DNA of 40,213 nucleotides, taken from a virus. The notes beneath the pieces are model-generated. The model was not told the origin of the DNA, did no database searches, and saw only the letters and a program-made list of their open reading frames with translations. The translations under genes were made by a program, and so were the position numbers. Below, piece after piece: positions 19,157 through 25,898 of this stretch. The stretch covers positions 1 to 40,213 of IMG/VR virus record IMGVR_UViG_3300036770_007858; one strand, written 5' to 3'. Position 1 is the first letter of the stretch. Each line of letters starts with the position of its first letter.

Positions 19157-19585
19157 AGTAATATAGTTTTATACACAGGGGGCACATTTGATCTCTTCCA
19201 CTATGGCCATGCTAAATTTCTTAAACAATGTTATGATATTACCCCTAATGTAATAGTATCCTTAAATACAGATGAATTTGTGTTGAAATATAAGTCTTCT
19301 CCTATTTTAAGCTTTGATGAGAGATGGCAATCTCTTGAACAATGTAGGTATGTTTCGCAGATAATTACAAACACAGGCAATGAAGATTCTAAAATAGCTA
19401 TTGAAAGCGTTGCCCCAAATATTATAGCAATAGGGGATGATTGGCTCTGTAAAGATTATTATTCGCAGATGGGATTTAGCAAGACATGGCTCGAAGAAAA
19501 AAACATCGAATTAGTTTATCTACCATATACTAAACATATATCTACAACAAATATAAAACAGAGAATTCTACAAAAATACAAATAA
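19154..19585 (+). CDS. TagD-like cytidylyltransferase (143 aa)
   Basis: Nucleotidyltransferase of the glycerol-3-phosphate cytidylyltransferase family. GTFDLFHYGH at residues 10-19 carries the HxGH active site, GDDW is at 94-97 and ISTTNIKQRI at 129-138 is the family's C-terminal signature. The length is close to that of TagD (about 130 aa), so it is probably a complete single-domain enzyme. It would use CTP and a polyol or alcohol phosphate to form a CDP-activated donor such as CDP-glycerol; the substrate cannot be fixed from the sequence. It is divergent from a glycosyltransferase-like gene and followed by a methyltransferase, so its product probably feeds a glycan modification. Its stop codon TAA is embedded in the next late promoter core. 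Confidence 0.85.
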   Translation: MSNIVLYTGGTFDLFHYGHAKFLKQCYDITPNVIVSLNTDEFVLKYKSSPILSFDERWQSLEQCRYVSQIITNTGNEDSKIAIESVAPNIIAIGDDWLCKDYYSQMGFSKTWLEEKNIELVYLPYTKHISTTNIKQRILQKYK

Positions 19586-19588
19586 ATA
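19583..19588 (+). promoter_or_regulatory. T4-type late promoter core with a longer leader
   Basis: ATAAATA overlapping the stop of the cytidylyltransferase. The predicted start is near 19594, giving a leader of about 55 nt before the ATG at 19649, unlike the other late genes. I see no clear hairpin or Shine-Dalgarno in the leader. Confidence 0.45.
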
Positions 19589-19648
19589 TATACATTGCAT
19601 TAAAACCATATAAAGCGGATTACTCTATCTAATAAACCTTCAAACACA

Positions 19649-20188
19649 ATGAATACAGTAAGATTCAACCCAAAATGGGCCACACATAATTGGGCCCCTG
19701 TGTGTGGTATTCTAAATTTATGTAATAGATTTATTAGAGATAGATTCCCTAATGGTAATCTAAAGATGGTTGAGATTGGATCTTATATAGGAGAAAGCAC
19801 TTGTCTATTTGCTGGTTCTAAATTATTTAATACTATATGGGCTGTAGATAAATGGTCGAATAAAGAAATATATGACATTTTTATAAGTAATACTTCTAGT
19901 ATATATCCGAATATTATTGTGCCTGTAAGAAAAACGTCTTCAGACGCGGTTATTGGTTGGGATAATGGATTGGTGGATATAATTTACATTGATGCATGCC
20001 ATGAATATGATTATGTTATAGATGATATTAACAAATGGTCTAAAATAGTAAAACCGGGTGGTATAATATCGGGACATGACTATAGTGAAAAAGCATGGCC
20101 TGGGGTCTATAAAGCCGTTAATGAGGTTTTCGGGAATCGATCAATTACTGTCTTCTGCGATAGTAGCTGGGCTATTGTATTGGACTAG
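19649..20188 (+). CDS. Class I SAM-dependent methyltransferase (179 aa)
   Basis: Rossmann methyltransferase of the Methyltransf_24/TylF-like type. The SAM-binding glycine loop VEIGSYIGES is at residues 41-50, an acidic end of strand 2 at AVDKW (65-69), motif IV-like IDACHEYDYV at 114-123 and KPGGIISGHDY at 135-145. Relatives act on small molecules and sugars, commonly as O-methyltransferases, rather than on DNA, and no DNA-target domain is present. Its position after the cytidylyltransferase suggests it methylates the same glycan. A non-DNA substrate is inference. The start is the first ATG after a 63-bp gap that holds a late promoter. Confidence 0.8.
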   Translation: MNTVRFNPKWATHNWAPVCGILNLCNRFIRDRFPNGNLKMVEIGSYIGESTCLFAGSKLFNTIWAVDKWSNKEIYDIFISNTSSIYPNIIVPVRKTSSDAVIGWDNGLVDIIYIDACHEYDYVIDDINKWSKIVKPGGIISGHDYSEKAWPGVYKAVNEVFGNRSITVFCDSSWAIVLD

Positions 20189-20193
20189 AAGCA

Positions 20194-20199
20194 TAAATA
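20194..20199 (+). promoter_or_regulatory. T4-type late promoter core
   Basis: ATAAATA, with the core ending 9 nt before the ATG at 20209. This is slightly farther than usual, giving a predicted 3-4 nt leader. Confidence 0.5.
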
Positions 20200-20208
20200 T
20201 ACTATATA

Positions 20209-22962
20209 ATGGACATTACCTTAAGAACAGATATAGCGGGATATTTTAGTTATAAAATATATAGAGAAAATCCTGACAATATCATATATGAATCCCCTAT
20301 CAAGAAAAATCTCATCGTAGATTCTGGTCTCAAGCATCTATATACTTTTTCAGTTCCCGAGGTAATGAGAATTCTGGATATAGGTAACTCAAATATCCCA
20401 GCAGCTCCAGAAGATACAAAACTTAAAGGAGCATCATTTAATAATTCCAGTATATTTAACGACCTATCTGCTCTCTATCTCACTGGGGGGTTTGTATCTG
20501 AAGATTCTACTTCTAGCTATACTGCGTTCTTTAGGACCAAAACTACATCGTCTCCTACTATTCTAAAAGAATTTGTTATTAAGCCGGGACCTAATACGGA
20601 TGCCTTTGCAAGACAGGTTTTTTCTCCCATAACCCTCCAGGCAGGGGACGGTATTGAATTTACATATAATGTTCAAGTACAGCATACCTGCGCATCTTAC
20701 GATACTACTTTGAAATTATTTTATGCCAGAAAAGTTTTAGGGGAATCAGATAATTTTGAAAATGAGCAGTTACCATTAGTATGGACTTCTGTTTCCTCTA
20801 CTATAGACGATAAGTATTGGACTAATATAGAGTCAAACAATACTACAGTAGTTGCTGTAGCGTCAGCGAGTAATGCTCCTAATTCCGCTTTATCAAATAT
20901 AGTTTATTCTACCGATTCTGGTCAAAGTTGGTTATCTGCTACTGCTCCCGCAGACGCGACGTATTCATTAAATAAACCTTTAAATGATGTAGCGTACGGT
21001 AGCATAGTAGATGGGTCGGGAATATCTGTAGATAAATATGTAGCGGTTGGATTAAGTGCTCTTTACACAAGTGACACAGGCACTGTATGGCTTACAGGTA
21101 CTCCCGCTGATAATATAAACTGGACCGGTATTAGTTTTGGCAAGCCCTCAAATTCCCCGTTATTTGTAGCAGTAGCAAACACAGGAACATATAGAGTAAT
21201 GAAATCTTCAGATACTACTAACTGGTCTGTGGTTAGTAGTAGTATAACCAATTCTATTAACTGGTCTGCTATTGAATATGGAGGAAATTATTATGTTGCA
21301 GTTGCTGATTCCGGTACATATAGAATAGCATATTCAACTAATGGAACTACTTGGCTATCCGCTGCAGCTCCCGCTCTAAACGAGTGGTGTGATATAGCAT
21401 ATAGCTTCGAAAAGGACTTGTATGTCGCAGTAAGTAGGAATGCTACATATTCCCCCATTATGTACGCCTCTGGCGGGGACATTACCAAATGGTATCCCGC
21501 TCGCTCGCCATATACCGCATCTTGGCACGGCGTTACATACGGCAATGGGGTATTTGTAGCGGTAGGGGAGAGCGAAATTCAGCCAAGAGCAATATATTCA
21601 AGCGATGGTATAAACTGGTTCCCTTCAACATCTATATCCTTTAATAATGTATGGAAAGCAGCTACTTTTTCAAATAATACCTTTATTTCCGTAGTCTCCA
21701 GCTTGAGCACTGTCGAATACCCATTTGCTCGTGTCGAAGTAGTACCTCGTGAAGGTATTTCATTCGATATAGATGCTCAAATCGCTCTTTTATCAGTTAA
21801 AGATAAGATTTACAATCAAGAAACCTATATGTATACATTAAGGAATTTTGATATGCCCACGACGTGCTCTGTATCTCCTGCTACCGCGGAAGAACTTCTC
21901 TATAGCACAACACTGCCATATAACTCATATGTAAAATCGACTACTAATCTCATATCACCTAATACCGCTGTTAGTATATACAAATTTAATAGCGCTACCG
22001 GCCATGGGTCAATCAAAAACCTACTTATAACTGATACCATATTGCTTTCTGGCTATAATACCCCCGGCTTGTGGGCTATTGAACTAAACGCTGATTCCCA
22101 GTTAGCCGAGCCTATAGTATATACAGGCACCCTTAACGATATAGTACCTCTGTCTCCAACTAATGGCTCTATCACAAGAAGCATTTCTTCTACGATAGGG
22201 GATATTACCGAAAGCGAACTACAATTCAATGTTTATCATACCTGGGGACCAAATAGGCCTATATTGACGAACACTACGTCTAATATAACTATTACAAATA
22301 CAACATCCTCCACTGCTGGCATTGAAACGAGGCCTCATATTGATGCTATTATACCTTCCTGGACAGTTATTGATACAAATAACTATCTAAGTGGATACTA
22401 TAGTAATTATGTTAGTTCGAACGTTGGAATATTTCCTAATTCTTTTGAAGAATTAGGCACTAGTTGTACTGGCTCTCCCTTTACTGTTGAAAATGCTCTT
22501 ATTTTTGAATTAAGGTCGAACAATATACTGGCTGGAATCGGGAAAGATTCAATTGCCGGGGTATATTATTCGCCAAACAGATCAAACTATACATATAGCG
22601 CGGATGCTATTATTAGTGAACTACAAACAGTAAGTAATACAACATCCGCTCAAACAGTTGATATATTTAATACTAACCAAATATCTACAACTCAGTTAAT
22701 TAACGATATTATTGGATCTGCTAGGTCCTATGGGATTCAGGATAATTTTATAGATGATATAGTATTAGCTCAAGTTAACGGCAAAGCAATAATACGGCTT
22801 ATCTTTAACAAGAACTCGAGTATTATTCCTGATTACGTTAACGTCAATACTCAAACTATAGACAATGTTGACAGTTCATGCTTAGATAGTAGCAGTAACT
22901 CCTATTTTGGGCCCGGTCAGTCCGTAGCCACGGCAAGATTTGACGTCATTATACCCGCTTAA
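20209..22962 (+). CDS. Fibre/tail protein with six-blade Asp-box propeller (917 aa)
   Basis: Residues 1-190 form an N-terminal beta domain, presumably for virion attachment. Residues about 200-500 hold six repeats with Asp-box (BNR) turns: YSTDSGQSW near 235, YTSDTGTVW near 287, KSSDTTNW near 333, YSTNGTTW near 374, a degenerate YASGGDITKW near 420 and YSSDGINW near 464. Most are followed or preceded by strands of the type GxxYVAVx. Such propellers occur in sialidases and in non-enzymatic binding proteins; no sialidase catalytic set is recognisable, so binding is more likely. The C-terminal 420 residues are unrecognised and beta-rich. It has its own late promoter and sits just after the sugar cassette. 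The last 4 nt overlap the convergent gene. Confidence 0.7.
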   Translation: MDITLRTDIAGYFSYKIYRENPDNIIYESPIKKNLIVDSGLKHLYTFSVPEVMRILDIGNSNIPAAPEDTKLKGASFNNSSIFNDLSALYLTGGFVSEDSTSSYTAFFRTKTTSSPTILKEFVIKPGPNTDAFARQVFSPITLQAGDGIEFTYNVQVQHTCASYDTTLKLFYARKVLGESDNFENEQLPLVWTSVSSTIDDKYWTNIESNNTTVVAVASASNAPNSALSNIVYSTDSGQSWLSATAPADATYSLNKPLNDVAYGSIVDGSGISVDKYVAVGLSALYTSDTGTVWLTGTPADNINWTGISFGKPSNSPLFVAVANTGTYRVMKSSDTTNWSVVSSSITNSINWSAIEYGGNYYVAVADSGTYRIAYSTNGTTWLSAAAPALNEWCDIAYSFEKDLYVAVSRNATYSPIMYASGGDITKWYPARSPYTASWHGVTYGNGVFVAVGESEIQPRAIYSSDGINWFPSTSISFNNVWKAATFSNNTFISVVSSLSTVEYPFARVEVVPREGISFDIDAQIALLSVKDKIYNQETYMYTLRNFDMPTTCSVSPATAEELLYSTTLPYNSYVKSTTNLISPNTAVSIYKFNSATGHGSIKNLLITDTILLSGYNTPGLWAIELNADSQLAEPIVYTGTLNDIVPLSPTNGSITRSISSTIGDITESELQFNVYHTWGPNRPILTNTTSNITITNTTSSTAGIETRPHIDAIIPSWTVIDTNNYLSGYYSNYVSSNVGIFPNSFEELGTSCTGSPFTVENALIFELRSNNILAGIGKDSIAGVYYSPNRSNYTYSADAIISELQTVSNTTSAQTVDIFNTNQISTTQLINDIIGSARSYGIQDNFIDDIVLAQVNGKAIIRLIFNKNSSIIPDYVNVNTQTIDNVDSSCLDSSSNSYFGPGQSVATARFDVIIPA

Positions 22963-23204
22963 TCATTAAACACTGCGCCGTCTCGCTCTTGCTGAATCCG
23001 TAGCCTCATTGACGGCAGCATTTCGTTAATATAGGAAGAATATGCGCAGGGCTTTATCCATTCATATGATTTATCAGTATTGATACCTCGCTTCTCTGCG
23101 AAATCAGCAGATACATTGACTGCTTGAAGCAAACACAACCAACGCGCTTGCTCATCAACTGACATGTCTTCCCACTTCTTTCCTGTTTTTTTGTTTTTTA
23201 TCAT
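22959..23204 (-). CDS. Small phage protein of unknown function (81 aa)
   Basis: Compact charged helical protein with Trp and Cys residues (KKWEDMSVDEQARWL, NVSADFAEKRGI, SYEWIKPCAYSSYI). No known domain is recognised. The pattern resembles small uncharacterised proteins of marine T4-like phages (recollection, not verified). It begins 2 nt after the stop of the upstream gene, so it is coupled to it, and its 3' end overlaps the convergent propeller gene by 4 nt without a terminator. Confidence 0.65.
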   Translation of the reverse strand: MIKNKKTGKKWEDMSVDEQARWLCLLQAVNVSADFAEKRGINTDKSYEWIKPCAYSSYINEMLPSMRLRIQQERDGAVFND

Positions 23205-23206
23205 AA

Positions 23207-23614
23207 TTAAATACTAAAGGCTCTTAAAAGAGTCTTAAATCGCTCACCATCGCACTCATATCCTAATCTTTCAAGAATTTCAAGAGTATTGTTTATGGTT
23301 AGCATGCTCTTTTTTAATATATCGGTTTTCTCTATACTATTATTATATCCGAGTTCCTTATGTAGTAATTGATAATAACAATCAAAAAAATGTAGCAGTA
23401 TATGGGTTGATTTAACATTCTTGCCCATACTATTTCTATACATTTTACCAAGCGAGTGTATAGAATAGTGGGCAGAATCTTTGTCTATTGTATCGTCGAG
23501 ACTATTTGATATTTCCTGAAGGGTCTGCTTTACTCTTTCAGGGGAGGATAGACTTGTTGGCGATACGTCTGTTGCTTCCTTATATAAAGTCGATTTAGTG
23601 ATATCAGTTTCCAT
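23207..23614 (-). CDS. Helical protein of unknown function (135 aa)
   Basis: Unrecognised. The first 30 residues are Ser/Thr-rich and likely flexible; the remainder is predicted helical, with a hydrophobic aromatic middle (ILLHFFDCYYQLLHKELGY) and a C-terminal ILERLGYECDGERF. No TM segment is long enough to be certain. Its start lies inside the end of the upstream membrane-protein gene (11-nt overlap), so the three genes 24023 to 22959 read as one coupled unit. Confidence 0.6.
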   Translation of the reverse strand: METDITKSTLYKEATDVSPTSLSSPERVKQTLQEISNSLDDTIDKDSAHYSIHSLGKMYRNSMGKNVKSTHILLHFFDCYYQLLHKELGYNNSIEKTDILKKSMLTINNTLEILERLGYECDGERFKTLLRAFSI

Positions 23615-24023
23615 TTGTTATTTTATTATAAATTTGAGAGATTTTTTCTTGAGAATTTTCTATATCCACAGGAACCGTTGCTGCGAGAGTGGTAGTTTCA
23701 ATACTAACTGCGACCGGTTTATTACATACTTCGCAGTTATAGTTATTGTTTTCGTTTAGAACAATAGGCACGAATTCCTCATTCTGCTTATAACATGGAC
23801 ACTTCAGTAGCAGACCTTGCTTGCTATATTCCGCTATGCGTTGATTCTCTAATTTTTGAATAGAGACATCTCGTATGGTATTTATAATATAGAATATTAT
23901 TACTTGTAGCGCGGCTGATATAGCAAACGCTTGCCAGAAATGGCTTAAAAACACTAAGGCGATAATAGTACTTATAGCGGCGGTAATAAGGATAGATTTA
24001 ATTATATAAAAAATGGGAGCCAT
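23604..24023 (-). CDS. Two-TM membrane protein with possible zinc ribbon (139 aa)
   Basis: Two hydrophobic helices at about residues 5-26 and 30-50, followed by a soluble part with Cys pairs CPC (75, 77) and CEVC (97, 100). This four-Cys spacing could bind zinc. The final 40 residues are Thr/Val-rich then charged. It would sit in the inner membrane with the ribbon on one face. No lysis function (holin or spanin motif) can be assigned. The ATG directly follows a near-perfect inverted repeat at 24024-24042. Confidence 0.6.
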   Translation of the reverse strand: MAPIFYIIKSILITAAISTIIALVFLSHFWQAFAISAALQVIIFYIINTIRDVSIQKLENQRIAEYSKQGLLLKCPCYKQNEEFVPIVLNENNNYNCEVCNKPVAVSIETTTLAATVPVDIENSQEKISQIYNKITNGN

Positions 24024-24042
24024 AGATTATATAATATAATCT
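24024..24042. repeat. Inverted repeat at the start of the membrane-protein gene
   Basis: AGATTATAT-A-ATATAATCT: 9-bp arms with a 1-bp centre, ending immediately before the minus-strand ATG at 24023. It could be an operator or overlap a -10 element. A weak TTGAAA lies upstream on the minus strand, inside the preceding gene's end. Confidence 0.4.
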
Positions 24043-24048
24043 ACTTTT

Positions 24049-24417
24049 TCAATCTTTCAACGCCAAATCATCTAATTTTGCAGAAACATCCGCAACCGTC
24101 ATATTAATAGTATCAAGACTTTCTAATATCTCTTCAATAATCTTATATTGCGAACTCTTAACAGCGGGATTGTTCTTTACATTTTGAAACATCATTTTAA
24201 TTTCCAATATGCTGCTAAAAATATCGCCCAACCGCGGTATAATACTATTTATTTCATGAGGCAATGTCGGGGGTGATTGGAAATTTTTATTTTGTTTTTG
24301 CTTATTCCTATCAATTTCGCTGCCTGAAGGAAGTCTAAACTTCATCTCATCACTGACTGAACCACCTTTACCCACGCCGGTAGTATTTCTATTTTGATTG
24401 GAAATAGTATTATCCAT
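24049..24417 (-). CDS. Protein of unknown function (122 aa)
   Basis: The start is taken at ATG 24417, the third codon of the open frame, because the late promoter core ends 6 nt before it; the first ATG at 24423 directly abuts the core and would lie upstream of the expected transcript start. The N-terminal 60 residues are polar, with Asn/Gln/Gly-rich and Lys/Gln stretches, likely disordered. The C-terminal 60 residues form a probable coiled coil (IFSSILEIKMMFQNV, IIEEILESLDTINMTVADVSAKL). A small structural or assembly protein is possible. Confidence 0.6.
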   Translation of the reverse strand: MDNTISNQNRNTTGVGKGGSVSDEMKFRLPSGSEIDRNKQKQNKNFQSPPTLPHEINSIIPRLGDIFSSILEIKMMFQNVKNNPAVKSSQYKIIEEILESLDTINMTVADVSAKLDDLALKD

Positions 24418-24423
24418 ATACAT

Positions 24424-24429
24424 TATTTA
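24424..24429 (-). promoter_or_regulatory. T4-type late promoter core
   Basis: ATAAATA on the minus strand, 6 nt before the ATG at 24417. It diverges from the late promoter at 24461. Confidence 0.55.
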
Positions 24430-24460
24430 TGGGAAAAAGCGAGTAAATAAATAAAAAAGA

Positions 24461-24468
24461 TATAAATA
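24461..24468 (+). promoter_or_regulatory. Consensus T4-type late promoter
   Basis: Exact TATAAATA ending 5 nt before the ATG at 24474. Confidence 0.65.
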
Positions 24469-24473
24469 ATGGT

Positions 24474-24905
24474 ATGAGTAATATTTACAAGAATGTTTTT
24501 AGACTTAATCTTGAACAAGACCTTGGAGGCGAAATAGACCCAGAAGCAGAAGCCGCGGCAATGCAATCGACCCTTGAGCCTGGAACGGACGCGAGTCAGT
24601 TAGGTGCTGCTCCCGGGGCGAGCGCTGAAGTAGCCGCTGCGGTTGCAAAGAATAATCAAGCAATGAAACAGGCCCTTACGACCTGGATTACCACATTAGA
24701 AGAATTTGTTGAGTTTCTTAACGGCACTGAAGGAGCGTCCGTTCAATCTCAACTTAAAAACGCAGTCCCTGATACCATTCTCGATAAGATTCGCTCCTCT
24801 GAGATGAAGAAGATATCGCGGGTATCGATGGAAGTAGCAGGCTTGAAAGAGATTCTTAGAGGCTACCTTGCTTCCTCCGATGATGCTAAGTATAAGTTCG
24901 TATAG
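24474..24905 (+). CDS. Acidic, Ala-rich late protein, probably virion-associated (143 aa)
   Basis: Has its own consensus late promoter and a short N-terminal MSNIYKNVFRLNLEQDLGG. Residues 20-60 are acidic and Ala-rich (EAEAAAM, AAPGASAEVAAAVA); the rest is helical (LTTWITTLEEFVEFL, MKKISRVSMEVAGLKEILRGYL). No family is recognised. Expression from a late promoter suggests a head or assembly component. The last codons and the stop lie within a 12-bp hairpin at 24894-24920. Confidence 0.6.
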   Translation: MSNIYKNVFRLNLEQDLGGEIDPEAEAAAMQSTLEPGTDASQLGAAPGASAEVAAAVAKNNQAMKQALTTWITTLEEFVEFLNGTEGASVQSQLKNAVPDTILDKIRSSEMKKISRVSMEVAGLKEILRGYLASSDDAKYKFV

Positions 24906-24941
24906 CTGCTATGCGAACTTGTTGATATTAAAGAAGTTCGC
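24894..24941 (+). repeat. Two mutually exclusive hairpins at the gene end
   Basis: AAGTTCG at 24894, CGAACTT at 24914 and AAGTTCG at 24934. The first and second form a 12-bp stem (one G-U) around a 3-nt CTG loop that includes the stop codon. The second and third form an 8-bp stem (GCGAACTT/AAGTTCGC) with a 13-nt loop. There is no T-run, so this is not a standard terminator; it may pause transcription or protect the mRNA 3' end. Confidence 0.5.
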
Positions 24942-24999
24942 AATCATATAAAAATACTTAGCCGTGTGATGTTTGGTGGAGCTTCTACTAAATATCTGT

Positions 25000-25863
25000 A
25001 TGGATATAATTTTCTTTACCAAATCTAAGCGACTAAAAGATATTCCTAATATAGAAAGAACCATTATACAGGAGTATAATGATGGGGCAGGGGTATTAAC
25101 ATTAGCCAAGAAATACAATGCTGGGCAAGAGGGAGCTATTAAAAATATACTAAAGAGAAATAATATAGCGCTTAGAAATCCCAAAGAAGCTAGAAACTCA
25201 AAAATATGTGGAGAAAATTATTCAAAGTCGCGAACAAAAATTAAAGATCCAGAATCAATAGCTAATATAATCTCTCTATACAATGAAGGAATATCACCAA
25301 CCAAAATTGGAGCAATGTATAATATATCGCATGTTACTGTAAAGAATGTGTTAGTTAAAAATGGTGCAAAAATACGAGATCAAAAAGAAGCCGCTAACTT
25401 AGAAACGACCAAACTCTCAAAAGAAAAAAGTAACATTGAAAAATATGGCGTGCGGAACCCTATGCAAAATCAGTCATTTTTCGATAAAGCGATGAAATCG
25501 GGGTTTCGATATAGAAGTTATACTATACGCGATACGACATTTGACAATATCCAAGGATACGAACCGCAATGTATAGAATATCTCGTAGAGAAAAACGGAA
25601 TTAATCCAAAGGATATATGCGCGGGCAGTCGGCAGCCAACTAAAATACCTACCATAAAATATACAATAGACGAAAAATCTCATTGCTATTTCCCAGACAT
25701 TTTTATACCAAAATTAAATTTGCTCATTGAGGTAAAAAGCGAATATACTTTAGGTAGACGCCGAAAAATAAATTTTTTAAAGCAACAAGAAGCCCGAAAA
25801 GCTGGGTATAATCATCAAATTATACTTTTTAATAATAGAGGCAAATATATAAAAACAATTTAA
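25000..25863 (+). CDS. Free-standing homing endonuclease, two HTH repeats plus PD-(D/E)xK-like nuclease (287 aa)
   Basis: The start is taken at the ATG at 25000; upstream TTG and GTG codons are in frame but less likely. Residues about 15-65 and 80-135 are two related helix-turn-helix repeats, each reading I-x-x-Y-N-x-G ... A/G-x-x-Y-N ... IKNIL or VKNVL, then a basic tail and K-E-A. After a KYGVRNPMQN segment common in phage homing nucleases comes a nuclease domain with YEPQCIEYL and YFPDIFIPKLNLLIEVKS, matching the D-x(n)-ExK core of the EDxHD/PD-(D/E)xK group. It would cut a specific phage locus and spread its own gene. It sits alone between a late gene and the primase, as free-standing homing nucleases often do. 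Confidence 0.75.
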   Translation: MDIIFFTKSKRLKDIPNIERTIIQEYNDGAGVLTLAKKYNAGQEGAIKNILKRNNIALRNPKEARNSKICGENYSKSRTKIKDPESIANIISLYNEGISPTKIGAMYNISHVTVKNVLVKNGAKIRDQKEAANLETTKLSKEKSNIEKYGVRNPMQNQSFFDKAMKSGFRYRSYTIRDTTFDNIQGYEPQCIEYLVEKNGINPKDICAGSRQPTKIPTIKYTIDEKSHCYFPDIFIPKLNLLIEVKSEYTLGRRRKINFLKQQEARKAGYNHQIILFNNRGKYIKTI

Positions 25864-25865
25864 AA

Positions 25866-25893
25866 TTGATTTTTTAAAATTCGGTACTATACT
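25866..25893 (+). promoter_or_regulatory. Sigma70-like promoter for the primase gene
   Basis: TTGATT, 16-bp spacer, TATACT at 25888-25893, then 5 nt to the ATG at 25899. The transcript is expected to begin at or within a base or two of the start codon. Confidence 0.5.
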
Positions 25894-25898
25894 ATATT

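Noticed and set aside
20209-22962. Sialidase activity for the Asp-box protein
   Set aside because: Asp boxes alone are structural; no catalytic Arg triad, Tyr/Glu pair or family context was recognised.
23604-24023. Holin assignment for the two-TM protein
   Set aside because: Two TM helices alone are not enough; the Cys pairs and the absence of an endolysin or spanin gene nearby do not support it.
24969-25028. ATG at 24969 opening a 19-codon frame (MFGGASTKY start) that might be a frameshifted N-terminus of the homing endonuclease
   Set aside because: It ends quickly, has no family match, and the endonuclease reads well from the ATG at 25000.
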